Made by a program: the position numbers and the translations under genes. From Bordetella parapertussis (lineage in GTDB: Bacteria > Pseudomonadota > Gammaproteobacteria > Burkholderiales > Casimicrobiaceae), in NCBI GenBank assembly GCA_943331295.2, contig CALQLA020000021.1:18597-82596 (forward strand): a DNA stretch of 64,000 nt, written 5' to 3'. Shown in pieces: positions 52,708 through 63,976 of this stretch (within the stretch, counting starts at the first letter, position 1; the number at the start of each line of letters is the position of its first letter). The notes under the pieces were generated by a model. It ran no database searches. It saw only the letters and a program-made list of their open reading frames with translations, and was not told where the DNA came from.

Positions 52708-53456
52708 TGGACCCGATTCTCGTCGTCGACATCGGCAACAGCCGGATGAAGTGGGGGCTGCACACGTTCCGCGGCTGGATGGCTCTGGGCGTCACCCCTA
52801 ACGCCGAGATCGGCACGCTCGCGCTGCGCGAGTGGCAGAACCTCGCGCGACCGGCGCGCATCGTCGGCGTCAACGTCGCCGGCGAGGCCGCACGGATGCG
52901 CATCGAAGCCCAACTCGCGCGCTGGCGCGTCACGCCCGAGTGGCTCACGTCCAGCGCCGCCGCGGGCGGCGTCGTCAACAGCTACGCGGTGCCGGGGCAG
53001 CTCGGTGCCGACCGCTGGGCGGCGCTGGTCGCCGCCAGGAAGCGCGCCGTGGCGGGCGACATCTTCCCGGCGCCGGCCGTCGTGGTCAATGCCGGCACCG
53101 CGGTGACCATCGACGCGCTCGACGCCACGGGCGTGTTCCGCGGCGGCGTGATCCTGCCCGGCCTGCGGCTGATGCTGCGCGCGCTCGCCGAGAACACGGC
53201 CGGCCTCAAGGTCGCTCCCGGCGCCTTCAGCGACTATCCGACCAACACGCCGGACGCCCTCTATTCGGGCGCCGTGCAGGCAATCGCGGGCGCGGTGCTG
53301 CAGATGCGCGCGCGCCTGGGCGAGGATGCCGGGACGGTGAAGTGCTACCTCGCCGGCGGCGCCGCGCCCGAGATCGCGCCGCACCTCGGCGCCCCGGTGG
53401 AGCACGTCGAGAACCTCGTGCTGGAAGGGGTGCTAGCGCTGGCCGAGGCCGGCTGA
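52707..53456 (+). CDS. coaX: Type III pantothenate kinase
   Basis: A 249-residue ASKHA-fold kinase that phosphorylates pantothenate in coenzyme A synthesis. ILVVDIGNSRMKWG is the N-terminal phosphate-binding motif, GADRWAALVAAR the pantothenate region, and VVNAGTAVTIDALD the second motif (Asp/Thr of the nucleotide site); GGVILPGLRLMLRAL follows. It overlaps birA by one base, a conserved betaproteobacterial neighbourhood, and is followed by a SPOR-domain gene. Confidence 0.95.
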   Translation: MDPILVVDIGNSRMKWGLHTFRGWMALGVTPNAEIGTLALREWQNLARPARIVGVNVAGEAARMRIEAQLARWRVTPEWLTSSAAAGGVVNSYAVPGQLGADRWAALVAARKRAVAGDIFPAPAVVVNAGTAVTIDALDATGVFRGGVILPGLRLMLRALAENTAGLKVAPGAFSDYPTNTPDALYSGAVQAIAGAVLQMRARLGEDAGTVKCYLAGGAAPEIAPHLGAPVEHVENLVLEGVLALAEAG

Positions 53457-53473
53457 CGCGCCGCCCCTACGCC

Positions 53474-54124
53474 ATGCGCACCGTCTTCTTCCTGCTGCTG
53501 CTCGCGAACCTGACGCTGCTCGCCTACACGCGGCTCGACACCGCGGGCAGCGGCGAAGGCGCGCGCCTCGCCCAGCAGGTCCAGCCCGACAGCATCAAGC
53601 TCCTCACGCCGCAGCAGGTCGCGGCGCTCGGCCCGGCGAAGGTCGACTCGCTCGCCAACGTCTGCCTCGAGTGGGGGCCGTTCGGCGACGTGGAACGCGC
53701 GCGCGCCATCGCCGAACTGGAGCCGTCCGGCTTAGGCCGCCTGCTCACGCAACGCCGCGTCGAGAACAGCACCGCCTGGTGGGTGTTCCTGCCGCGCACG
53801 AACAACAGGAACACGGCCGAGAAGCGCGTGGCCGAACTGAAGGCGGCGGGCCGGAAGGACATCGCGATCGTCGACACGGGCGCGCTGCGCTACACGATCT
53901 CGCTCGGCGTCTTCCGCACCGAGGACGCCGCCAACGCCTACGTCGCCGAACTCGCCGGACGCGGCATCGCCGACGCGAAGAGCGGGCCGCGGCAGCAGAC
54001 CACGGTATCGACGCTGCTCGTGATCCGCGACCCCGATGCCGCGGTGGTGGCGCGGGTGCGGGGGCTCCTGCCGGACTATCCCGGCACCGAAATCCGGACC
54101 GGCCCGTGCGAGAAGAGCCCCTGA
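53474..54124 (+). CDS. SPOR-domain protein with N-terminal membrane helix
   Basis: A 216-residue protein starting MRTVFFLLLLANLTLLAYTR, a single N-terminal transmembrane helix. The C-terminal half (WWVFLPRTNNRNTAEKRVAE, RYTISLGVFRTEDAANAYVA) has the two beta-alpha-beta repeats of the peptidoglycan-binding SPOR fold. It probably binds glycan strands lacking stem peptides at division sites. It starts 18 bases after coaX and is likely co-transcribed with birA and coaX, a known arrangement. Its stop codon is in frame with the truncated membrane gene that follows. Confidence 0.8.
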   Translation: MRTVFFLLLLANLTLLAYTRLDTAGSGEGARLAQQVQPDSIKLLTPQQVAALGPAKVDSLANVCLEWGPFGDVERARAIAELEPSGLGRLLTQRRVENSTAWWVFLPRTNNRNTAEKRVAELKAAGRKDIAIVDTGALRYTISLGVFRTEDAANAYVAELAGRGIADAKSGPRQQTTVSTLLVIRDPDAAVVARVRGLLPDYPGTEIRTGPCEKSP

Positions 54125-54169
54125 CGCGCGGCGCCGGTCGACACCGGCGGCAGCGGCGCCAAGCTCGAG

Positions 54170-54526
54170 GTGAACGTGCCCGAGATGACGTGGCCGATGC
54201 GGATCCTGCTGGGGGCGTTCATCTTCGGGATCATCGGCATCTTCACCGCGGTCGGCGTCGTCACGCCGGGGATGCGGTGGTTCCTCTACGTGTTCCTGAT
54301 CCCGTTCTGGGCGATGTTCCCGCTCGTCATCATCGGCACGAAGGCGACCCTGATGGTGTTCCTCATCTACATCGTCGGCTACCCGGTGACCAAGCTGCTC
54401 CTCGCGCGCACCGGCTGGTACGCGAAGGCCGCGCAGGAGATGAAGATCAAGGGCAGCACGTCGAGCGGCGGCTTTTCCGGGGGCGGCGGCAGCTCGGGCG
54501 GAGGCGGCGCCTCCGGCAGCTGGTGA
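54170..54526 (+). pseudogene. C-terminal part of a TPM-domain (YgcG-like) membrane protein
   Basis: The frame (118 residues from GTG at 54170) encodes three hydrophobic helices (MRILLGAFIFGIIGIFTAVG, WFLYVFLIPFWAMFPLVII, LMVFLIYIVGYPVTKLLL) and the tail GGFSGGGGSSGGGGASGSW. The helices plus glycine-serine tail are the C-terminus of TPM-fold proteins; the N-terminal TPM domain of about 150 residues is absent. The frame upstream is open back to the SPOR gene stop at 54122-54124 (CRAAPVDTGGSGAKLE-like coding, no ATG), so a deletion seems to have joined the tail to the SPOR gene. A weak GTG start could still express the fragment. Confidence 0.65.
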
Positions 54527-54603
54527 CACGCAGGGGGCGCGTCGCGGGCGCTGCCCGCCGGGAACCGATCAGCCCCGCAAGCCGCGCGGTCAGGACGACG
54601 CGG

Positions 54604-54990
54604 TCAGGACTGCTCCCACGGCAGGCCCGCCTTGCGCCAGCCGGCCACCGTGTTGCGATGGTGGACGTCGTCGAGCGGGCCCTCGAAGCCTTCGTCGACG
54701 TGGCAGACGTCGGTGAAGCCGGCCTTCTCCAGCGCCTGCCCGGCGCTGATCGAGCGCTGCCCGCTGCGGCAGATGAGCAGCACCGGGCGGTTCATGCTGG
54801 CGATCTTGCGCACCTGCCCGACGAAGTGCGGATTGACGTCCCAGTCGGGACCGTCGTTCCACGAGACGTGCAGCGCGCCGACCGGGTGGCCGACGAACAG
54901 GTACTCCATCTCGCTCCGGCAGTCGACGAACACCGCCTGCGGGTTCGCCTGGAGGAATTCGTGCGCTTCGAGGGGCTTTAAGTGTTTCAT
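54604..54990 (-). CDS. Rhodanese-like sulfurtransferase domain protein
   Basis: A 128-residue single-domain rhodanese. FVDCRSEMEYLFVGHPVGA is the N-terminal motif, and the active cysteine sits in the loop LLICRSGQRSISAGQALEKA (CRSGQRS), with the CH2-type tail VDEGFEGPLDD. It moves sulfane sulfur. No signal peptide. The start was taken at ATG 54988-54990 rather than an ATG two codons upstream. No Shine-Dalgarno sequence; a TAGAGT box about 7 bases before the ATG may indicate a leaderless transcript. Divergent from the metH riboswitch region. Confidence 0.88.
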   Translation of the reverse strand: MKHLKPLEAHEFLQANPQAVFVDCRSEMEYLFVGHPVGALHVSWNDGPDWDVNPHFVGQVRKIASMNRPVLLICRSGQRSISAGQALEKAGFTDVCHVDEGFEGPLDDVHHRNTVAGWRKAGLPWEQS

Positions 54991-55034
54991 CCGCAAAACT
55001 CTAGCACAGCCCGCGCGCGAAACAGTGCGCCCGA

Positions 55035-55063
55035 TTGACTTTCGCCCCCGCAGCCCTTACCTT
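55035..55063 (+). promoter_or_regulatory. Candidate promoter of the metH unit
   Basis: TTGACT (55035-55040) is one base off the -35 consensus. A weaker -10, TACCTT, lies at 55058-55063 with 17 bases between. The transcript would begin near 55070, exactly at the first base-paired strand of the riboswitch. Confidence 0.55.
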
Positions 55064-55070
55064 CGGGTCT

Positions 55071-55128
55071 TAAGCGCCGATTTGAACCCTAGCTTGCGGG
55101 CGCTCAACAAATGCAGCTAAAGCGGCCT
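55071..55128 (+). promoter_or_regulatory. SAM-II riboswitch upstream of split metH
   Basis: The segment has the compact SAM-II pseudoknot. P1 is AGCGCC (55073-55078) with GGCGCT (55099-55104). The loop begins GATTTGAACC, and the 3' arm carries AAATGCAGCTAAAG, whose AAAU pairs with the loop AUUU, as in the known family in which the order is GAUUUAACC, then P1', then AAAUGUAGCUAAA. SAM-II binds S-adenosylmethionine and shuts off methionine genes. Here it sits between a promoter and an intrinsic terminator upstream of metH, so the likely mechanism is transcription termination when SAM is high. Assignment is by pattern recognition, not by covariance search. Confidence 0.85.
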
Positions 55129-55136
55129 TCGACGGC

Positions 55137-55169
55137 AACCCGTTCGGCGGCAAGCTGAACGGGTTTTTT
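55137..55169 (+). terminator. Intrinsic terminator in the metH leader
   Basis: AACCCGTTC (55137-55145) and GAACGGGTT (55157-55165) form a nine-base-pair perfect stem with an 11-base loop, running into six Ts. It lies just after the SAM-II aptamer and 107 bases before the metH ATG, so it is the probable expression platform. Confidence 0.85.
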
Positions 55170-55275
55170 GTTTGGTTTCGCGGAAGGTCCAGTGCCTGTC
55201 CGGTGCGCCTGAAGGTGCCCCGCAGGAACCCTGGATGCCGCCGCGAATCCCGCCTCGGAGCCACACGCCAACACC

Positions 55276-56325
<1,050 letters not shown>

Positions 56326-56355
56326 CCCGCGCTGCCCGGCGCGGAGCGCGCACCG

Positions 56356-59025
<2,670 letters not shown>

Positions 59026-59093
59026 ATCGCGCACCCGGGGGCGCGGGGCCGACACTGCTGCCGGCAACGACCCGCAACCAGGAGGATCCCACG

Positions 59094-59771
59094 ATGCTAC
59101 GGATGACGGGCTGCAGGACCACAACCTGCGGGATGATCGCGTGCGCCGCGCTCGCGGCGCTCACGTTCGCGCCGGCGGCGAAGGCCGATCCGCCGCCGTA
59201 TTACGCGCTGTGGAGCCCCACCGCTCCCGGCACCGCGTACGGCTTCGCCGCGTCGCTCGCCCGCAGCGGCGGCTCGGCCGAGCCGCTGCAGGACTTCACC
59301 GTCGCGGCGCAACTCACGGCGAAGAACGGCCCCGGCGTGCACCAGTGGGCGTTCGGCGTGGCGGCCGAGGCCTGGGCGCAGCCGGGCTCGCGCTCGATCC
59401 TCGTGGGCGTCGAGTCGGCGGTGATCAACGAGGAACCCGGCAATCCGTACCCGAAGATCGCGAACAACGCGGTGATGAAGAACCGCGCCGACGGCGCGGC
59501 CGACCCGGGCGATCCGATGAACGCCGAGAGCGTCGCGTACTGGGTCTCGGCGCAGCCGGGCACCGGGTTCGAGCGCGGGTTGTCGTTCGGCCGCGATTCG
59601 CTGCTGAAGCCTGCCGGCCGGCCGGCGGCCATCGACCTGTCGGACATCCCGGACGACGCGATCGGGCAGATCGACCTGATCCGCATCCGCAAGGACGTGT
59701 CGCTGCGCTACGACCCGGTGTCGCGGCAGCTGGTGCTCTACATCGAGCCGACGGCGGCCGGCGCGCGCTGA
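59094..59771 (+). CDS. Secreted hypothetical protein
   Basis: A 225-residue protein with a signal peptide (MLRMTGCRTTTCGMIACAAL, then AALTFAPAAKA). The mature part is unrecognised: SPTAPGTAYGFAASLAR, VHQWAFGVAAEAWAQPGSR, AYWVSAQPGTGFERGLSFGR. No catalytic motif is visible and no paired cysteines occur in the mature part. An AGGAGG ribosome binding site precedes the ATG. It lies 68 bases after metH part 2 and may be co-transcribed or separate. Its 3' end overlaps the convergent gene by 34 bases. Confidence 0.6.
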   Translation: MLRMTGCRTTTCGMIACAALAALTFAPAAKADPPPYYALWSPTAPGTAYGFAASLARSGGSAEPLQDFTVAAQLTAKNGPGVHQWAFGVAAEAWAQPGSRSILVGVESAVINEEPGNPYPKIANNAVMKNRADGAADPGDPMNAESVAYWVSAQPGTGFERGLSFGRDSLLKPAGRPAAIDLSDIPDDAIGQIDLIRIRKDVSLRYDPVSRQLVLYIEPTAAGAR

Positions 59772-60172
59772 ACGAAGTTGCCGCGCGCGAGCACGACCAT
59801 CACCTGCTGCAGCACGGCGGGGTTGCTCTGCTCGACGTAGCGGACGAGTTCGCGGATCTGGCTCGACGTGACGCGTGCGGCATCCTCGAGCGACACGTGC
59901 ATCCGGGCCCAGCGGGCCTGACCGGCGAACTTCCTGAAGGCGCCACCGCACAGGACCGCCAGCGCCAGCGGCCCGACCGGCAGCAGCAGCCGCCGCAGCA
60001 CCCGCGCGCGGTGCGCGAGGTGAAGGCGGCCGAAGGAACTGGCGACGACGGTCGCGAGCGTGGGGGCCTCCCGCGCGCGTGCCGCGGGGGCGGGCGGCGG
60101 GGCAACGGCGACGAGCGCCGGCGCAAAATCGGGCGACGGGGCCCGCGACCGCGCATGGATCGAAAACTTCAT
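59738..60172 (-). CDS. Hypothetical protein with possible membrane segment
   Basis: A 144-residue frame with an AGGAGA ribosome binding site before its ATG. The middle has a hydrophobic stretch (RRLLLPVGPLALAVLCGGAF). The C-terminal part, VSLEDAARVTSSQIRELVRY then VEQSNPAVLQQVMVVLARGN, looks like conserved helical protein rather than a random shadow frame. The function is not recognised. It overlaps the end of the preceding gene on the opposite strand. Confidence 0.5.
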   Translation of the reverse strand: MKFSIHARSRAPSPDFAPALVAVAPPPAPAARAREAPTLATVVASSFGRLHLAHRARVLRRLLLPVGPLALAVLCGGAFRKFAGQARWARMHVSLEDAARVTSSQIRELVRYVEQSNPAVLQQVMVVLARGNFVQRAPAAVGSM

Positions 60173-60468
60173 CCGGAATCTCCTGAGGCGTAGCCGTGGA
60201 CCGGAGCGCGTGGACCGGAGCGCCCGCCATCAGGCACGGTGCGTGCGCGGCGGCGGGACCCGGGGCGGATCCGGCATGGTGCGCAATGGCGTGCGCACGA
60301 CGCATTCCCGAACGACGGGATGTGTATGCGACCGCACTTCTGCCCGTGGAGTTCCGTCAGGCCAAAGAACGATTGGTTCTGATCACGTGCCGCAAACGAA
60401 CCGTGCCGACCGCAGCAAGGCGGACGTAACGCAGCCCGGGACCCCGCCCGACGCGGAGGCCCGCGAAC
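60173..60468. other. Intergenic region, no gene seen
   Basis: A 296-base stretch between a hypothetical gene and the DUF1993 gene. It contains a direct tandem copy of the 14-mer CGTGGACCGGAGCG near 60194-60221. Short frames here lack convincing starts. Nothing else is recognised. Confidence 0.6.
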
Positions 60469-60978
60469 TCAGGACAGCGTGCCGATGAAGTCGCCCTTGC
60501 CGATTGCGAGGCCGTTGTGGCGCAGCAGCGCGTAGGCGGTCGTCGCGTGGAAGTAGAAATTGGGCAGCGCATACTCGAACAGGTAGTTGCGGCCGGTAAT
60601 GGTCTTCGGCTCGCCGCGGACCTGCCGCGTGATCGGGCGCGTTTCCGCGCCGTCGAAGCTCGCGGCCGGCAGCGTACGGAGGTAATCGCTGGTCGCGCCA
60701 ACGCGGGCGATGAGCTCGGCAAACGACGTCTCCTTGTCCTCGACCGCCGGGGGCTCCATCCCGGCCAGCCGGGCGCCGGTGCCGCGCGCGAAGTCGGTCG
60801 CGACCTGCACCTGCCGCGTGAACGTCAGCATGTCGGGGAAAAGCCTCGACTGCAGCAGCGCCGCCTCGACGATCTTCTTCTCGGCGGCGTGAGCCGCGGC
60901 TTTCGCGAGGATCGCCTGGAGCGCGTCGAGCGCGCGGATGAAGCCGGGGACGGATGCGTCGTACATCGATAGGGACAT
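60469..60978 (-). CDS. DUF1993 domain-containing protein
   Basis: A 169-residue soluble helical protein starting MSLSMYDASVPGFIRALDAL. The family pattern is clear: LFPDMLTFTRQVQVATDFA, the ETSFAELIARV segment, and YLFEYALPNFYFHATTAYAL near the C-terminus followed by LLRHNGLAIGKGDFIG. DUF1993 resembles DinB-like four-helix bundles; the function is unknown. The start is ATG at 60976-60978 with an AGGAGA site, and the longer frame is not supported. It is transcribed divergently from the Bug-family gene. Confidence 0.85.
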   Translation of the reverse strand: MSLSMYDASVPGFIRALDALQAILAKAAAHAAEKKIVEAALLQSRLFPDMLTFTRQVQVATDFARGTGARLAGMEPPAVEDKETSFAELIARVGATSDYLRTLPAASFDGAETRPITRQVRGEPKTITGRNYLFEYALPNFYFHATTAYALLRHNGLAIGKGDFIGTLS

Positions 60979-61113
60979 GCTCTTCTCCTTGAACGGGGAA
61001 GGCATTGTAGCAATCCGGTCGCCGCCGTCGACGGCCATCCATCAGGCTGCCGCCGCGCTATCATTGCCGCGACGGGCCGCGGTCAGCGCCCCGCACCCCG
61101 GGAGGAGTTGGCA

Positions 61114-62064
61114 ATGAAGATCAGTGGACCCGTCCGTACGCTCATCGGCGCGGCGGCGCTGGCGCTCGCCACCGTCGCGCTCGCGTACCCGGACAAGCCG
61201 GTGCAATACATCATCCCGTTCGCGGCAGGCGGCGAGTCCGACATCGCCGCGCGGCTGCAGGCGCAGGCGTTCCAGGCGAAGTACAAGCAGGAAATGATCG
61301 TCGTCAACAAGGCCGGCGCCGGCGGCGCCCTCGCCTGGTCGCAGCTGAACGCCATGCCGGGCGACGGCCACACCATCGTCGGCGTCAACCTGCCGCACAT
61401 CGTGCTGCAGCCGCTGGAGCCCGAGACGCAGTACAAGACCGACGACATCACGCCGGTGTACTTCTTCCACTACACGCCCGACGCCATCATCGTCGCCGCC
61501 GACAGCCCGTTCAAGACCTTCGCCGACCTCGTCAAGGCGGCAAAGGCCAAGCCCGGCGCCGTCACCATCGCCGGCTCCGGCACCAACAGCGCCAACCACA
61601 TCGCGGCGGTCCGGCTCGACCGCGAGCAGAAGATCACGACGACGTACGTGCCGTTCAAGGGCACCGGCGACCTCGTGTCGTCGGTGCTGGGCGGCCACGT
61701 GTCGGCGACGATGTCCTATTCGACGCTCGCGATCCAGCAGAAGGGCAAGATGCGGATGCTCGCCGTCGCGACCGACAAGAGGCTGCCGCAGTTCCCCGAC
61801 GTCCCGACGTTCAAGGAGCTGGGAATGAACTGGGTCGACGGCGCCTATCGCGGCATCGCGGTCCCGAAATCGACGTCGCCCGCGGTGCGCAAGGAAGTGT
61901 CGGCGATGATGGATGCGATCAACAAGGACCCGGAGCTGCGCCGGCGGATGACGGAAGGCGGCTTCGAGGTGACGGACATCGGCATCGAGGCGATACCGGC
62001 GTTCATGGCGGAGCGCTCGAAGGAGTACATGAACTCCGCGCGCGCGCTCGGGCTTGTCAAATGA
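61114..62064 (+). CDS. Bug-family (tripartite tricarboxylate transporter) substrate-binding protein
   Basis: A 316-residue periplasmic binding protein. The signal peptide is MKISGPVRTLIGAAALALAT, cut after ALA. The mature protein begins YPDKPVQYIIPFAAGGESDI, then IVVNKAGAGGALAWSQLNA and GSGTNSANHIAAVRLDREQK, the classical Bug layout. This family feeds TctAB-type membrane subunits, which are not nearby, so it is an orphan binding protein, as is frequent in Burkholderiales. The ligand is probably a carboxylate. The ATG at 61114 follows GGAGGAG. Confidence 0.92.
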   Translation: MKISGPVRTLIGAAALALATVALAYPDKPVQYIIPFAAGGESDIAARLQAQAFQAKYKQEMIVVNKAGAGGALAWSQLNAMPGDGHTIVGVNLPHIVLQPLEPETQYKTDDITPVYFFHYTPDAIIVAADSPFKTFADLVKAAKAKPGAVTIAGSGTNSANHIAAVRLDREQKITTTYVPFKGTGDLVSSVLGGHVSATMSYSTLAIQQKGKMRMLAVATDKRLPQFPDVPTFKELGMNWVDGAYRGIAVPKSTSPAVRKEVSAMMDAINKDPELRRRMTEGGFEVTDIGIEAIPAFMAERSKEYMNSARALGLVK

Positions 62065-62189
62065 CGAGCGACGGGCCACGCTAGCACCTCGGGGCGACCA
62101 GCGGCCCGCTCGCGCATGATGGACAACTCGGGCAAGCCGTTTCGCACTCGCCTCGCGGCAGTGATCCCCTTCCACGAATGGAGGCACGC

Positions 62190-62610
62190 ATGAAGCTGCT
62201 TACACGCTGGGCAATCTGTTTCGCGCTGCTGGCCGGCATCGCCGCCAACGCCGGAGGCGCCACGCTGCGGGTCGGCAGCGTCGCCGGCGCGCGCTTTGCC
62301 ACCGGATGGACCCTCGACGGCTCCGAGATGACCAATTCGCGGGCGAAACTGCTCAATTCCGTCAATTTCGGCCCGGCCGGAGCGGTCGCGACCAGCATAG
62401 CGATCACCGACACGGCGGCGGCGGCCGGCTCGGTCAATGCCGCACTGCTCGCCAATTTCGACGTGTTCTTCATCGGCTACCTCAACGACGGCAATGCCAA
62501 TGCGTTCACCGCCGCGGAACTCGCCGCGTTCCAGAAATGGGTGTACGCGGGCGGGACGATGATCGTCGGTTGTGATTCCACAGGCTATGACGCGGTCTGC
62601 GAGTATTTCG
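62190..62610 (+). pseudogene. Secreted-protein gene cut by an insertion sequence
   Basis: The frame begins with a TGGAGG site and a signal peptide (MKLLTRWAICFALLAGIAAN, cut after AGGA). It continues with a globular part (LNSVNFGPAGAVATSIAITD, FDVFFIGYLNDGNANAF, KWVYAGGTMIVGCDSTGYDA) to position 62610. There the ISL3 element starts; the next eight codons and the stop are IS sequence. Only about 140 residues of the original protein remain, and the rest lies past the window end. The family is not recognised. Confidence 0.85.
62603..62610 (+). repeat. Candidate 8-base target site duplication
   Basis: GTATTTCG immediately precedes the left IS end. ISL3-family elements usually make 8-base direct repeats; the second copy would lie just outside the window. 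Confidence 0.55.
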
Positions 62611-62634
62611 GGCTCTTCGCCGGTTTCATACGGT
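62611..62634 (+). repeat. Left terminal inverted repeat of the ISL3 element
   Basis: It starts GGCTCTTCGCCGGTTTCATA and ends in CGGT, lying against the transposase stop codon, which falls inside this repeat at 62626-62628. Confidence 0.85.
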
Positions 62635-63903
62635 GATTTTCGTGGATAGGTGTGAGAACAGCATGGAAGGGACGTCAGGGGTATTGGTTTGGTAGATTTT
62701 GAGCTTTAGGTACTCGGTGTCGCGGAAGCCTCTGGCGCGTCGGCGCAATAGAGCGATGCTGACGTTGCCAGCCTCCAGGCGGGCAGTGGAGATCGGGTGG
62801 TTGGCCCAATTGCAGATGCCGGTGCGGTGTCCTTGGAGGGTTTTCACGAACTTCGCCAGCCCGGAAATCTTGGCGGCCTGCGCCATGCCGCACCAGTCGT
62901 TGAGGCGCGCGGTCATCGCGGTTGCCGACTCAGGCTGATGCCACAGGCGCTGCAACTGCTCCTTCAGCGTGTAGAGCTGGTTGAGTGGCTGGTTCTGCGC
63001 CAGCAACTGATCGAGCCGGCCTTGATCGGAGTCCTTGAGGGTGTCGCGGTTGGCGAGCAGCAGATAGAGGCTGCCTTTGATCGCTTGCTGTCCGGTCAGA
63101 TCACCCAAGGTCTTGGCGGCCTTGAACTCGGCCCGACGACAATCGCGAATCACCTTCGAGAACATCTGCATGATGTGGAAGCGGTCGAAGACGATGGCGG
63201 CGCTCGGCAAGCTCGCCTTAGCGGCGGCGATGTAAGCGGCCCCCATGTCCATCGCCACCGCCTCGATGCCGGCCGCACATTCCTGGCTGAGGGCCGCGAA
63301 GAACTCGCTCAGCACCACGCTGTCGCGCCCCTCCTTGATCCACAGAATCCGTCCGCAGTTGTCGCCAGGCGACAGGTCGTAGACCAGCGTCAGGTAGTCC
63401 TGTCCCTTGGCCCGTGCCACTTCGTCGACGCCGAGATAGCGAATGCCTTCCAGCGTCTGCGGCAACACCGGCTTGATCGTGTCAGCCAGATACGCCTTAT
63501 CGATCGACTTGATCGTTGCCCAGCGCATCCCCGTGTGCCGCGCCACCACCGAAATCGGCATGTGGCGGCAAAGACCCGAAATCAGCAGTGCGTAGCGTTT
63601 GGTTACCCGCGTCGTGGGCTCGACAAACGGCAACTGCTCAACGCGCACCACCGATGGACTGATGAACACCTCGGCATATTCAATCTCCACCTGGCACGCC
63701 TGACCAACGAGCGGCAGGTCGGTGATCCACCGTCGCTTGAGCCGATGCACGTGCCCGCAGCGCCCAGTCCCAGCTGCGATCGCCTTGACCCGACGGTCAC
63801 GGCGGCAAGAAATGCGCACGGTTCCGCACGTCGCATCGTGCTCAACCCGCTCGATAACCTGCCCCTGATACCCCATAATCCCTACCGGGATGGTTGCTCC
63901 CAT
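62626..63903 (-). CDS. ISL3-family transposase
   Basis: A 425-residue DDE transposase. The catalytic triad is likely in IRYLGVDEVARAKGQDYL (first Asp), VAMDMGAAYIAAAKAS or IVFDRFHIMQMFSKVI (second Asp), and the Glu in TARLEAGNVSIALLRRRARG followed by FRDTEYLKLKIY. The N-terminal region that forms a zinc finger in most ISL3 enzymes has only scattered cysteines (TCGTVRISCRR, TGRCGHVHR), so the metal site may be lost in this subgroup. The frame is uninterrupted, so the element may be active. Confidence 0.92.
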   Translation of the reverse strand: MGATIPVGIMGYQGQVIERVEHDATCGTVRISCRRDRRVKAIAAGTGRCGHVHRLKRRWITDLPLVGQACQVEIEYAEVFISPSVVRVEQLPFVEPTTRVTKRYALLISGLCRHMPISVVARHTGMRWATIKSIDKAYLADTIKPVLPQTLEGIRYLGVDEVARAKGQDYLTLVYDLSPGDNCGRILWIKEGRDSVVLSEFFAALSQECAAGIEAVAMDMGAAYIAAAKASLPSAAIVFDRFHIMQMFSKVIRDCRRAEFKAAKTLGDLTGQQAIKGSLYLLLANRDTLKDSDQGRLDQLLAQNQPLNQLYTLKEQLQRLWHQPESATAMTARLNDWCGMAQAAKISGLAKFVKTLQGHRTGICNWANHPISTARLEAGNVSIALLRRRARGFRDTEYLKLKIYQTNTPDVPSMLFSHLSTKITV

Positions 63904-63976
63904 ATCGTGTGCCCGCCTGTGTCCTCGAAGAACCCAGGTGGATACAGAGTTTCCGGGATGTCAGCCATCCCTTTCT

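Noticed and set aside
53474..54526. SPOR and TPM tail as one fusion gene
   Set aside because: A normal TGA stop (54122-54124) separates them and no readthrough signal is visible.
55071..55128. SAH riboswitch or cobalamin riboswitch for the metH leader
   Set aside because: No SAH core or cobalamin box was found, whereas the P1 stem, the loop and the AAATGCAGCTAAA arm match the SAM-II layout.
60194..60221. Tandem 14-base copy as an attachment or protein-binding site
   Set aside because: Only two units, with no integrase gene or other sign of function nearby.
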